Below, piece after piece: positions 46,922 through 55,635 of a stretch of 64,000 nucleotides of DNA (positions within the stretch are counted from its first letter, which is position 1; each line of letters begins with the position of its first letter). The stretch is from positions 96,648 to 160,647 of the forward strand of contig POWB01000007.1 of the NCBI GenBank assembly GCA_010912705.1, written 5' to 3'. The DNA comes from Halochromatium sp. (GTDB lineage: Bacteria; Pseudomonadota; Gammaproteobacteria; Chromatiales; Chromatiaceae). Under the pieces are notes generated by a model. The model had not been told where the DNA came from and searched no databases. It saw only the letters and a program-made list of their open reading frames with translations. The translations under genes were made by a program, and so were the position numbers.

Positions 46922-47473
46922 ATGTCGATCCGAACTCTACACCGGGCTGCACGCCTGACCCAGCCTCAGTCCCTCAGCCGGCACCTAAGGGCCGCGGTAT
47001 CCAGGCTCCTCTCTGCGCTCCTAGTCATGTTCACGCTGAGCGCACCTCTGCCGATCTTCGCTGAGGACAATCCAGCTGTCGCAGCCAACGAAGCCGCGGA
47101 TTCAGATATGGACGCCGACACCCTTGGTCAGCTGGGCATCGAGCTCAACAAGCTCGAACAGGTTGAGGGCACCTGCCGACTCTATTTCGTGTTCAAGAAC
47201 GCCCTCGGCACCCCGCTCGAGAAACTGCAATTGGAGCTGGTATTGTTCGACAGCAAGGGGTTTATCCAACGTAACCTGATGGTCAATGCCGCGCCAATCG
47301 CTGCGGATAAGACCTCCGTCAAACGATTCGACCTGACCGAGACCCGATGTGAAAGCGTCGGACGCATCCTGATCAACGATGTGCCCGCCATCGCCGGTCC
47401 TGATGGGGCAGTCTCGGTGGATGTCTCTCAGCTCGAACTCTCATCTAAGAGCGATGTCGACCTGTTCAAATGA
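46922..47473 (+). CDS. Exported protein of unknown function in the ExbB-TonB operon
   Basis: A 183-residue protein. The N terminus is basic and is followed by a hydrophobic signal segment (LLSALLVMFTLSAPLPIFA) with likely cleavage near residue 50. The mature part (about 130 residues) has beta-rich segments including CRLYFVFKNALGTPL and ends with DVSQLELSSKSDVDLFK. It looks like a small periplasmic domain. I do not recognise the family. ATG 46922 is preferred over the earlier in-frame codon, since the signal peptide then has usual length. Its stop overlaps exbB by four bases, so it belongs to this operon and may be a periplasmic partner. Confidence 0.75.
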   Translation: MSIRTLHRAARLTQPQSLSRHLRAAVSRLLSALLVMFTLSAPLPIFAEDNPAVAANEAADSDMDADTLGQLGIELNKLEQVEGTCRLYFVFKNALGTPLEKLQLELVLFDSKGFIQRNLMVNAAPIAADKTSVKRFDLTETRCESVGRILINDVPAIAGPDGAVSVDVSQLELSSKSDVDLFK

Positions 47474-48288
47474 CTGACAGCTTAGCCAATACATTAGAGA
47501 TTGCAGAGACTAGCCTAACCCCGGCCTCAGGCGCTATCGCGACGGGCTTAGGCCAGGGCGGGCCAGTGCTCTGGGTGCTAGCGCTGCTATCGGTGGCTGC
47601 CCTCGCCATTATCTTAGTCAAGCTCTGGCAATTCTCCCGTCTCCAGATCAACGCCAGCGAGCCGACAGAGAAAGCGCTGCAACGCTGGTATCAACAGCCG
47701 TCCGGCGATGCACCAGAACGGCTCCAAGAACAGGCCCTGCAGCAGGCCCTCGCAGCACTGCAGGGCAGCCCGCAGCCAACGGCACGGCTGCTGGATCGAG
47801 CCTTACTTGGGCTTGCCGTACCGAAGGTCGATCTCGGGTTGCTGCGCGAGGAGCTCAGTCGCTTCGCTAACGCTCAGCTCGAGCAGCTGCGCGCCTGGCT
47901 GCGCGCGCTCGAGGTGATCGCTGCACTCAGCCCATTGCTGGGTCTGCTCGGCACCGTGCTCGGGATGATCGAGGCCTTCCGGCAGCTCGAGCTGGCCGGA
48001 AGTCAGGTCGATCCCGCCATCCTCTCAGGTGGCATCTGGCAGGCCCTGCTGACCACCGCGGCAGGGCTTGGTGTGGCGATACCGGTGGTGCTTGTCCATA
48101 GCTGGCTGGAACGGCGTGTCGAGCGCTGTGGCCATCAGATGGAGGATGCCGTCACTCGCCTGCTGACCCGCGATCTAGGACGCGAAGCGCCCAGAGGCTT
48201 GGCCCAGAGCACAGGCATCGGCAGCGCTGAAGCCCCCCAAACCGGCGGCAATGACGCACCAGGCTCGGTCGTCGCAGATGCAGTTTAA
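47470..48288 (+). CDS. exbB: ExbB/TolQ/MotA-type proton channel
   Basis: A 272-residue inner-membrane protein with three helices. The segment ALSPLLGLLGTVLGMIEAF and the ISGGIWQALLTTAAGLGVAIPV-type block after it are the family signature. With ExbD and TonB it uses the proton gradient to drive TonB-dependent outer-membrane transport. The N-terminal 40 residues and C-terminal low-complexity tail are variable. It is coupled to the upstream gene and overlaps the following exbD. Confidence 0.9.
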   Translation: MTDSLANTLEIAETSLTPASGAIATGLGQGGPVLWVLALLSVAALAIILVKLWQFSRLQINASEPTEKALQRWYQQPSGDAPERLQEQALQQALAALQGSPQPTARLLDRALLGLAVPKVDLGLLREELSRFANAQLEQLRAWLRALEVIAALSPLLGLLGTVLGMIEAFRQLELAGSQVDPAILSGGIWQALLTTAAGLGVAIPVVLVHSWLERRVERCGHQMEDAVTRLLTRDLGREAPRGLAQSTGIGSAEAPQTGGNDAPGSVVADAV

Positions 48289-48667
48289 GCGCCCATCGCA
48301 ACCGCGACGACGCCTGATCGGCTTGACGCCGCTGATCGATGTTGTCTTTATCCTGTTACTCTTTTTCATGCTCGCCTCAAGCCTGACGCGACTGCATGCA
48401 GTCCCGCTCGATGCGCCGAGCGCCCAAATGGTAAGCGGCGATCGTCAACCGGCACTGCTGCTGCGCATCCAGGCCGATGGCCAGCTCGATCTCAATGGCG
48501 AGGCCATCAACACCGAGGCGCTGCCGGAGCTCCTGCGCACACAGCTGCAGCAAGCACCTAACCTGCAGGTCTTGGTACAGCCAGCGGATGCGGTACCGCT
48601 GCAGCGGACCCTGCAGGTCTTCGACCAGCTTGCCGCCGTCGGCGTGCCCCTACTGAGACTCCGATGA
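48278..48667 (+). CDS. exbD: ExbD/TolR-type protein 1
   Basis: A 129-residue protein with one membrane helix (LTPLIDVVFILLLFFMLASS) that carries the conserved Asp of the proton path, and a periplasmic domain. An ATG 27 bases upstream is possible, but the one at 48278 starts at the usual family position. It overlaps the 3' end of exbB by 11 bases and is coupled to exbD2 by ATGA. Confidence 0.9.
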   Translation: MQFKRPSQPRRRLIGLTPLIDVVFILLLFFMLASSLTRLHAVPLDAPSAQMVSGDRQPALLLRIQADGQLDLNGEAINTEALPELLRTQLQQAPNLQVLVQPADAVPLQRTLQVFDQLAAVGVPLLRLR

Positions 48668-49125
48668 ACCTGGCTGTTAGCTCAACAACGATGCATGTCC
48701 CGAAACCGCGACCGCGGATGATCGCCGACGACGCCCTCATCCCGCTCATCAACATCGTCTTCCTAATGCTGATCTTCTTTATGATCGCCGGACAGATTAC
48801 ACCGCCTGAGGCGCTGAGCATCCAGCCGCCGAACTCCCAGCAAGGCCGAGCGACCGAGCCCGAGCGCATCCTGCTGCTGATGGACGCTGAGGGGCGCATT
48901 GCCTTAGATGACGAGATCCTAACCCTAGCAGCCGTGCATGAGCGGCTGGCGGCTCGGCTCGCGGCAGTCAGTGCAGCTGCCGGGGGTCGCGTCAGCCCCG
49001 GCCTCGGCATCACCCTCAAGGCAGACGCGGCGGTGACCCAAGGCCAGCTGCGCCTGCTGCTCGATCAACTGCGCGCGCTCGGCATCGAGCGCCTGCAGTT
49101 GCTGACCCAACAGACGGCAGGCTGA
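48664..49125 (+). CDS. ExbD/TolR-type protein 2
   Basis: A 153-residue relative of the preceding gene. The membrane helix LIPLINIVFLMLIFFMIAGQ has Asn in the position of the proton-carrying Asp of the first copy, so this one may not conduct by itself. The periplasmic domain is similar in size. Operons with two ExbD proteins occur in proteobacteria and may form mixed complexes. It ends 11 bases before tonB. Confidence 0.88.
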   Translation: MNLAVSSTTMHVPKPRPRMIADDALIPLINIVFLMLIFFMIAGQITPPEALSIQPPNSQQGRATEPERILLLMDAEGRIALDDEILTLAAVHERLAARLAAVSAAAGGRVSPGLGITLKADAAVTQGQLRLLLDQLRALGIERLQLLTQQTAG

Positions 49126-49136
49126 GACGCATCAGC

Positions 49137-50084
49137 GTGGACATCAGACCCCGTCATTGGCTCATCGCCCTCGTCATCGCCAGCCTCACCCATGCTGCTC
49201 TGGCACTCGCGCTGGTGCATGTATCAGCACCCTCTGCGATCCCGCCACCAGGCATCATCATCGAGCTCGGCGAGGCTGGCCAAGCTGCCGCAGCCGGTGC
49301 AGACGGCTCGCCCGGTCACGGCATCCTGCAGCCCGTTGCAAGTCCGGCACTGACCACCGCAGCCGCAGCCGCAGCCGAAACCCGCGAGCACTTGCAGGCT
49401 GTCACGCCAATCGAGGCGATCATTGCCAAGTCATTACCAGCGCTAGAGCCGGAGCCGCAACCCGCGCCAAGACAACAGCAACGCCCAGCCAAGCCAACCC
49501 CCCCGCCAGAGCCCGTTCAACCTCCGACCCAGACCTTCGAGCGCAACAGCAAACAGCCGCGCCCCAAGCCCAAGACAGCATCGCCAGACGCCACCAGCAT
49601 CCGCGCCAAGGAGCGCGAATCATCGGCGCAATCCGCACCGCCTCCCCCATCAGCGAAGGCGAGCGCGAGCGGATCTCGCGACAGCTCAAGGACTAGCGCT
49701 AGCAGCAAAGGCTCCAGTCGTGGCAATCGCAGCGGAAATGGCGAAGGCCAGGGCGAAAGCACAGGCAAAGGTGGTCATGGTGGTGACAGCAACACCAGTA
49801 GCAGCAATTATTACGGGCGCTTAGCAACCTGGCTTGCGCGTCACAAACGCTATCCAGCGCAGGCCCGGCGGTTGCGACAAGAGGGAACCGTCAAGGTCAG
49901 CTTCACCATCTCGCGCACTGGGCGGGTACTCTCGACACGTATCATCCAGAGTTCTGGCTACGAACTGCTCGATGCAGAGGTCCAGGCCATGCTGAAGCGG
50001 GCCTCGCCGCTGCCGCGTATCCCTTCGAGCCTCGGTCGCTCGAGCCTGACCATCACCCTACCCGTCGCCTTCGCGCTACGTTGA
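49137..50084 (+). CDS. tonB: TonB-family energy transducer
   Basis: A 315-residue protein with an N-terminal membrane anchor (residues 8-30), a long Pro/Gln/Lys- and then Ser/Gly-rich spacer (about 90-225) and a C-terminal TonB domain (YPAQARRLRQEGTVKVSFTI-type block). It couples the ExbB-ExbD motor to outer-membrane receptors. The start is a GTG. The gene ends the operon; the spacer is rich in low-complexity repeats. Confidence 0.9.
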   Translation: MDIRPRHWLIALVIASLTHAALALALVHVSAPSAIPPPGIIIELGEAGQAAAAGADGSPGHGILQPVASPALTTAAAAAAETREHLQAVTPIEAIIAKSLPALEPEPQPAPRQQQRPAKPTPPPEPVQPPTQTFERNSKQPRPKPKTASPDATSIRAKERESSAQSAPPPPSAKASASGSRDSSRTSASSKGSSRGNRSGNGEGQGESTGKGGHGGDSNTSSSNYYGRLATWLARHKRYPAQARRLRQEGTVKVSFTISRTGRVLSTRIIQSSGYELLDAEVQAMLKRASPLPRIPSSLGRSSLTITLPVAFALR

Positions 50085-50136
50085 CGGGATGCCGCAAGTC
50101 CGTGATAGGGGAGTAGCCGCACAGCGCCAAGAGGCA

Positions 50137-51393
50137 TCACAAAAGTGCCACGGCCTTGACCTGAATCCAGACCGACTGCTCAGGCGCAAGCCCCAATTCC
50201 TCAGCGGAGCGCCGCGTCAGGCGCGCAAGCACCGGATTGCCGGCCACGTCGAGCTTGACCAACGCCAGCGCCGGGTGTGCATCCTCACCGAGCGAGAGAA
50301 CGCGCGCGGGCAGACTGTTGAGGATGCTGGTACCGCTGCTCGGCGCTTGGGCGATGCTGACGTCGCGCGCCAGTATCCGCACGCGCGCATGGCTGCCGAT
50401 CTCGGCACCGCTGTCGCGCACCCACAGGCTTGCACTGCAGCAGGCGATGCGCAGCAGATGCCATCGCTCATCACGCTCGGCGACCTGGCCGTCAAGCACC
50501 ACACCGGCATCCTCACCAAGGCGAATCGGCAGATCGAGCCGGGAGAGGGTCTCGTTGAGGGGTCCGCTCGCCAGCACTCGGCCCTCGTCCATCACCAGGA
50601 TATGATCGGCCAGCCGCGCGACCTCGTCGGGGGAATGGCTGACATAGAGCACCGGGATCTCAAGCTCGTCGTGCAGTCGCTCCAGATAGGGCAAGATCTC
50701 CTGCTTGCGCTTTAAATCCAGTGCCGCGAGGGGCTCATCCATCAACAGCAGCCGCGGATTCACCGCCAACGCTCGTGCGATACCGACGCGCTGACGCTCG
50801 CCACCGGAGAGCGCCGCCGGCTTGCGCTGCAGCAGATGACCGATGCCGAGCAGCTCAATCGCCTGTTCCAGACTGAAGCGGTCTGTGACTGAGTCAGTGT
50901 CAGTGTCAGGGCTGCTTTCAGTGATGGCCAAGGTGGGCTTGCCAAGACTGTTGCTCCCACTGCTCTTGCCAAGACTGGTTCTCGCACTGCCCCCGCGACT
51001 GCGCCGCTGTCCGTAGCGCAGGTTTCCGAGCACCGTCAAATGCGGAAACAGGCTCGCCTCCTGGAACACGTAGCCAATGGGCCGCCGATGGGTCGGCACC
51101 CAGGTCTCGGCATCCTGCCAGACCGAGCCCTTGAAGCTGAGCCGGCCGACTGCGGCATGCTCAAGCCCGGCGATGCAGCGCAGCAAGGTGGTCTTGCCGG
51201 AGCCGGAGTGGCCGAACAGGGCGGTGACGCCACGCGCTGGTAGCCGTTCGTCCACATCCAGGATAAAGCCCGGCCAGGCGACCTGGAAACGGGCCTCGAT
51301 CTGCGGCCGCATGTCGGTTTCGGCGCCAACCGCTGCGGCTGCGGCTGCGGCTGCGGCTGAGACGGTTTTAGTGTTTGCTTGCGGCTCATTCAT
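50137..51393 (-). CDS. modC: Molybdate ABC transporter ATP-binding protein ModC
   Basis: A 418-residue ATPase. Walker A is [16 protein letters not shown], the signature LSGGERQRV and Walker [12 protein letters not shown]. The C-terminal part is a molybdate-type TOBE domain. It drives ModB. The N terminus is a run of Ala coded by GCGGCT repeats, and a Ser/Asp/Thr-rich insert ([15 protein letters not shown], then DTDTDS) lies between Q-loop and signature; this loop is absent in most ModC proteins (about 350 residues). It overlaps modB by four bases. Confidence 0.92.
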   Translation of the reverse strand: MNEPQANTKTVSAAAAAAAAAVGAETDMRPQIEARFQVAWPGFILDVDERLPARGVTALFGHSGSGKTTLLRCIAGLEHAAVGRLSFKGSVWQDAETWVPTHRRPIGYVFQEASLFPHLTVLGNLRYGQRRSRGGSARTSLGKSSGSNSLGKPTLAITESSPDTDTDSVTDRFSLEQAIELLGIGHLLQRKPAALSGGERQRVGIARALAVNPRLLLMDEPLAALDLKRKQEILPYLERLHDELEIPVLYVSHSPDEVARLADHILVMDEGRVLASGPLNETLSRLDLPIRLGEDAGVVLDGQVAERDERWHLLRIACCSASLWVRDSGAEIGSHARVRILARDVSIAQAPSSGTSILNSLPARVLSLGEDAHPALALVKLDVAGNPVLARLTRRSAEELGLAPEQSVWIQVKAVALL

Positions 51394-52067
51394 CGTTTCT
51401 TCGCCCCCGGATTCCAGACATACAGCGCCAGCAGCACCAGAAAGGAAAACACCAACATGACCGCCGAGAGTCGGTGGGCGTTGCCGTATTCCAGCGCCTC
51501 CACATAGTCGTAGATCTGCACCGAGGCGACACGGGTTACCCCTGGGATGTTGCCGCCGATCATCAGCACCACGCCAAACTCACCGACGGTGTGCGCAAAG
51601 GTGAGAATGCCGGCGGTGACGAATCCCGGCAGCGCGAGCGGCAGCGCGACGCTGAAGAAACGATCTAGCGGTGAGGCACGCAGCGTCGCCGCGGCCTCCA
51701 GCGGGCGATCACCAATCCCCTCGAAGGCGTTTTGCACCGGCTGCACCATAAATGGAAAGGAATAGAACACCGAGGCCACCACCAGCCCCCAGAAGGTAAA
51801 GGGCAAGAGTCCGATGCCAAGCGTTTGGGTCAGCTGCCCCACCGGCCCGTTCGGACCCATGGCGACCAAGAGATAAAAGCCCAGCACCGAAGGCGGTAAC
51901 ACCAGCGGCAGCGCGACCACGGCGCCAATCGGCCCTTTCCAACGCGAACGGGTGCGCGCCAGCCACCAGGCGACGGGCGTACCGACCACGAACAGAATCA
52001 GGGTGGTGACCGTCGCCAATCGCAGCGTCAGCCAGATGGCCTCGAGATCGGTTTCAGTGAGCCACAT
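51390..52067 (-). CDS. modB: Molybdate ABC transporter permease ModB
   Basis: A 225-residue integral membrane subunit with five helices. The EAA loop is seen as [29 protein letters not shown] 52067 is preferred because AAGGA lies eight bases before it; an in-frame ATG at 52088 is possible. It pairs with ModC and receives molybdate from ModA. Confidence 0.92.
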   Translation of the reverse strand: MWLTETDLEAIWLTLRLATVTTLILFVVGTPVAWWLARTRSRWKGPIGAVVALPLVLPPSVLGFYLLVAMGPNGPVGQLTQTLGIGLLPFTFWGLVVASVFYSFPFMVQPVQNAFEGIGDRPLEAAATLRASPLDRFFSVALPLALPGFVTAGILTFAHTVGEFGVVLMIGGNIPGVTRVASVQIYDYVEALEYGNAHRLSAVMLVFSFLVLLALYVWNPGAKKR

Positions 52068-52143
52068 GGGCGGAATCCTTGATGGCATGTTGAAAGACGT
52101 TGATCGCGGAGATCAGCAGCAGGATACCGAGCAGGGCCGGCAC
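52054..52143 (-). CDS. Possible 29-residue membrane peptide between modA and modB
   Basis: A GTG-initiated frame encodes [18 protein letters not shown] and a short polar tail, i.e. one membrane helix. It overlaps the start of modB. No ribosome site is visible. It may be a small regulator or just chance. Confidence 0.3.
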   Translation of the reverse strand: MPALLGILLLISAINVFQHAIKDSAHVAH

Positions 52144-52157
52144 CGCGACGCTGTCTG

Positions 52158-52910
52158 TCACTCGGTCTCGTAGCCGAAGTCGTGGATGATCGCCTCGGCC
52201 TTCTCGCCCTTGAGGTAGACAAATAGCTCCGTCACCGCTGGGTTGTCCTTGCCGCGGTTCAGAATCAACGCATCCTGGCTGATCGGAGCATGCATCTCGC
52301 CTGGCACGATCCAACCCGAGCCTTTGATGAGCTTGCCGCCTTCCATGACTTGGGAAAGCGCGACAAAGCCAATATCGGCGTTACCCGTGTCAACGAACTG
52401 ATAGGCTTGAGCGATGTTCTCGCCCATCACCAGCTTAGGCTCGACGTCGGCCTTCAGGCCAAGGCTATCTAGGGTCTCGATGGAGGCATCGCCATAAGGC
52501 GCCAGCTTCGGGTTGGCGATCGACAGTTTGTTGAAGTCGCCGGACTTCAGCAGTGCCGCACCATCCTCGACCTTGTTGGCGTCAGTGGACCAAAGCACCA
52601 GCGCGCCGATGGAATAGGTATAGCGCGAGCCGGGTACGCCCAGCCCTTGCTCCTCGAGCAGTTGTGGACGTTCCTGATCTGCTGCGAGCAGGGCCTCAAA
52701 GGGAGCGCCATTTTTGATCTGGGCATAGAGCTTACCGGTCGAGCCGTAAGAGGCCTTAACGGTATGGCCGCTATCTTGCTCGAAGCTCGCGATGATCGCC
52801 TTCATCGGTGCGGTGAAATTGCCCGCGACCGCAATCTGGACCTCTGCGGCAGACAGACTGCCACTCGCCAGCAAGCTAGCAGCGATGAGAACGGGGCGAA
52901 TCGGTTGCAT
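52158..52910 (-). CDS. modA: Molybdate-binding periplasmic protein ModA
   Basis: A 250-residue binding protein with a signal peptide (cleavage near ALA-like residue 21). The oxyanion-binding start NFTAPMKAII and SYGSTGKLYAQI are typical of ModA. It delivers molybdate to ModBC. The spacing to modB is 90 bases and holds a small open frame. Transcribed divergently from the broken molbindin gene. Confidence 0.92.
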   Translation of the reverse strand: MQPIRPVLIAASLLASGSLSAAEVQIAVAGNFTAPMKAIIASFEQDSGHTVKASYGSTGKLYAQIKNGAPFEALLAADQERPQLLEEQGLGVPGSRYTYSIGALVLWSTDANKVEDGAALLKSGDFNKLSIANPKLAPYGDASIETLDSLGLKADVEPKLVMGENIAQAYQFVDTGNADIGFVALSQVMEGGKLIKGSGWIVPGEMHAPISQDALILNRGKDNPAVTELFVYLKGEKAEAIIHDFGYETE

Positions 52911-53159
52911 CAGACGGACTCCTGAATCGAGTTAAGGAAGGAAACTGCCGCCGGCGCTAGATCCTGCAGAATTCACAAGGATGGCGAGATCGTAATATAG
53001 TCAAGCAAACAACGCCAGGCAGCTCCTCATTTGGTATGCAGTATGCATGCCGAGTTTCTGTCACGCCTATCTGCCAAGCGAACGCTCGTCGCTCGAGGCG
53101 CCAGCGCAGCACGACAGGGCCTTCACAACCGAATACCGACACTTTGATGAGGAAACAGC
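52911..53159. other. Intergenic region upstream of modA and the molbindin remnant
   Basis: No gene seen. The stretch CGTAATATAG near 52990 is a poor half-match to a ModE-type box. The region must hold the modA promoter. Confidence 0.3.
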
Positions 53160-53207
53160 ATGAACATCAGCGCCCGCAATCAGCTCCATGGCAAGGTTCC
53201 AGCATAA
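53160..53207 (+). pseudogene. Broken molbindin (Mop) gene
   Basis: A good ribosome site (GAGGAAACAGC) precedes ATG 53160. The first 13 codons read MNISARNQLHGKV, which is the start of the molybdate-binding Mop/molbindin family (usual MxISARNQLKGxV), then PA and a TAA stop. Only about one fifth of a 68-residue molbindin remains. Confidence 0.7.
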
Positions 53208-53380
53208 TAAGGAGCCTCACTCAGAGCGCAGTATGCACTCGGATATAGCGCGAACCGATGGGCGTGGCACCTCTTGCACACTGAGGATGCACCTCGCCCT
53301 GGCAGCCCTCGCTGTCTTCTTCACGACAAGGCTGCACAGAGACAATGTTCTGTTCCCAACCAAAACGATCGATGCCGACC

Positions 53381-54265
53381 ATGCCTAGCTTCAATCCTAG
53401 CTTCAACCCGCCGGTGCTCAGCGACCACGCGCTACAACAACTTCTGGCCGAAGATGTCCCCTTCGGCGACCTCACCAGCGAATCGCTCGCCATCACCGCC
53501 AAGCAGGGCAGCATCCGTTTCTTCGCCCGTGATCCCATGCGCGTCTGCGGCGTCGAGGAAGCGGTGCGGCTATTCCAACTTTGCGGTGCCGAGGCTGAGG
53601 CGCGCGTTGCCTCCGGCACCGAGGCCGCGCCAGAAACGCTGCTGCTGGAGGCGCACGGCAGCGCCGGCGCATTGCATCAAGGCTGGAAGACAGCGCAGAC
53701 GCTGATGGAATGGTGTGGTGGCATCGCCAGCAGCGCCGCCGCCATCGTCGCCGCCGCACGACGCGGTGATCCGAACGCGATGGTGGCTGGTACGCGCAAG
53801 AATGTTCCCGGCAACCGCCGGCTCGCGGTCAAGGCCTTCAAGGCCGGCGGGGCCGTGATGCACCGCAACGGCCTCTCGGAGACGCTGTTGATCTTCGCCG
53901 AGCATCGGCTGTTCCTCGGCGATGAGCCGCCAGAGCAGACGCTGGCCCGGCTCCGCCGGCAGTGTCCGGAGAAGCGGGTCGTGGTCGAGGTAGCAACGCC
54001 CGAGGAGGCGCTGACCTGGGCCGATGCGGACGTGCTGCAGCTGGAGAAGTTCACCATCGAGCAGGTTGCCGAAACCGTCGCTGCACTCGCCGCGCGTGGC
54101 TCGCAGGCCGTGGTGGGCGCCGCCGGCGGCATCAACGCCAAGAACGCCGAAGACTACGCAAGCGCCGGTGCGCGATTGCTGGTGACCACGGCACCGCACC
54201 TAGCGCCGCCACGCGATGTGCAGGTGCGGTTTTTCAACCCGAGATCGCCGTTCCCTCAGGAATAG
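53381..54265 (+). CDS. modD: ModD-type phosphoribosyltransferase
   Basis: A 294-residue member of the NadC/ModD family (quinolinate phosphoribosyltransferase fold). Blocks PFGDLTSE, TRKNVPGNRRLAVKAFKAGG and LQLEKF are typical; ModD lacks some residues of true NadC and is linked to molybdenum genes. The exact reaction is not known. The start may also be ATG 53372. It follows the molbindin remnant on the same strand and is divergent from modABC. Confidence 0.85.
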   Translation: MPSFNPSFNPPVLSDHALQQLLAEDVPFGDLTSESLAITAKQGSIRFFARDPMRVCGVEEAVRLFQLCGAEAEARVASGTEAAPETLLLEAHGSAGALHQGWKTAQTLMEWCGGIASSAAAIVAAARRGDPNAMVAGTRKNVPGNRRLAVKAFKAGGAVMHRNGLSETLLIFAEHRLFLGDEPPEQTLARLRRQCPEKRVVVEVATPEEALTWADADVLQLEKFTIEQVAETVAALAARGSQAVVGAAGGINAKNAEDYASAGARLLVTTAPHLAPPRDVQVRFFNPRSPFPQE

Positions 54266-54345
54266 CGAACTCGCGATAACCATCAGGTTACACTGCCCTT
54301 GTTAGCAATCGCCTCAACGCTGGACTCAGGGCAAGACCGATCGAC

Positions 54346-55587
54346 ATGACCCCCGCAGAGCTGCTACAACGCATCCGCCTCGGCGAAGACTCCGCGCTGG
54401 AGCTGAAACAGGTCAGGCTCACCGATGCCGGCAAGGTCAAGGCACCACATGCCGACAGCTTATCGGATGAACTGGCGGCACTCGGCAATGCCGGCGGCGG
54501 CATGCTGGTGCTTGGCGTGGATGATAAGGCCCGGATTGTCACCGGCATCCCGCTGGAGCATCTCGACCGCGTCGAAGACTGGCTCACCGCGATCTGCACC
54601 GATCGCATCAAGCCACCATTAGATGTACTGACCCGACATCTTGAGTTGCCCGATGTAACCGGCGCGGCGCGCCCGGTGATCCTCGTCGAGGTGCCCCGCA
54701 GCCTCTGGGTGCATCAAAGCGCGAACGGCTATTTTCGTCGGCTCGGTCATGCCAAACGGGAACTCGCGCCGGACGCGCTCGCGCGTCTCTTCCAACAACG
54801 CAGTCAAGCGCGACTGATCCGCTTCGAGGAACAGGAGGTACCCGGCTGTGGTTTCGATGACTTCGATGCACTCCTGCTGCGACGCTTCCTGAAGGCCGAG
54901 CAAGGCGACCCCATCGCCCAACTGACCCGACTGCACCTGTTGCGGGAGGTCACCGGCGGGCCACGGCCAACCGTGGCCGGTGTGCTGCTGTGCACCACCG
55001 AACCTTCGCGTTGGCTGCGCAATGCCGAGATCATCGCCGTTGCTCATACCGGGACCAAAAACGACCCAAACGCGCAGATCGATGCCCGCGACATTGGCGG
55101 CCCCTTAGATCGGCAAATCCTGGATGCCTTCCATTTTATCCAACGCAATATGAGCACGGCGGCACGCAAGCCGCTCGGCCGCGTCGATTATCCTCAATAT
55201 GCGGTCGTTGCCCTGTTCGAGGCCATCGTCAATGCCGTCGCCCATCGGGACTATTCCCTGCACGGCCAACGCATCCGCTTGTTCATGTTCAGCGACCGCC
55301 TGGAGATCCACTCGCCAGGGGCGCTACCAAATACCCTGTCCTTAGCGTCAATGACCCGGCTCTCGGTCCCGCGCAACGAAGTGATCGCCAGCCTCTTTGG
55401 TCGCTACTATCCCGTCGAGGACCCGCGCCTCGGCAAGAGCTTCCTGATGGACCGGCGCGGCTTTGGCGTCGAAACCATCCTGCAAGAGAGCACGCGGCTG
55501 TCCGGCGTTCAGCCGCTTTACGAGCAGATTGATGACCTTGAGCTGTGCTTGACGATCTATGCCGCGGCGGCGCCAATGTCCAGCTAA
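54346..55587 (+). CDS. AlbA_2-domain putative transcriptional regulator
   Basis: A 413-residue protein. An N-terminal AlbA_2 (divergent AAA_4) domain lies at about 1-140 (SALELKQ, then GGGMLVLGVDD), a middle region, and a C-terminal GHKL/HATPase_c_4-like part with NAVAHRDYSLHG and HSPGALP. Such proteins are often described as putative DNA-binding or helicase regulators; function is not established. It stands apart from the neighbouring genes by 80-50 bases. Confidence 0.8.
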   Translation: MTPAELLQRIRLGEDSALELKQVRLTDAGKVKAPHADSLSDELAALGNAGGGMLVLGVDDKARIVTGIPLEHLDRVEDWLTAICTDRIKPPLDVLTRHLELPDVTGAARPVILVEVPRSLWVHQSANGYFRRLGHAKRELAPDALARLFQQRSQARLIRFEEQEVPGCGFDDFDALLLRRFLKAEQGDPIAQLTRLHLLREVTGGPRPTVAGVLLCTTEPSRWLRNAEIIAVAHTGTKNDPNAQIDARDIGGPLDRQILDAFHFIQRNMSTAARKPLGRVDYPQYAVVALFEAIVNAVAHRDYSLHGQRIRLFMFSDRLEIHSPGALPNTLSLASMTRLSVPRNEVIASLFGRYYPVEDPRLGKSFLMDRRGFGVETILQESTRLSGVQPLYEQIDDLELCLTIYAAAAPMSS

Positions 55588-55635
55588 GGTGATTGCTGGA
55601 AAAGCTCGCACCGAATTGCATAGGATTTTGGTTTG

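Noticed and set aside
50089..50715. Plus-strand open frame opposite modC
   Set aside because: Antisense to the TOBE domain region; no support.
52980..53000. ModE operator
   Set aside because: Only one poor half-site is seen.
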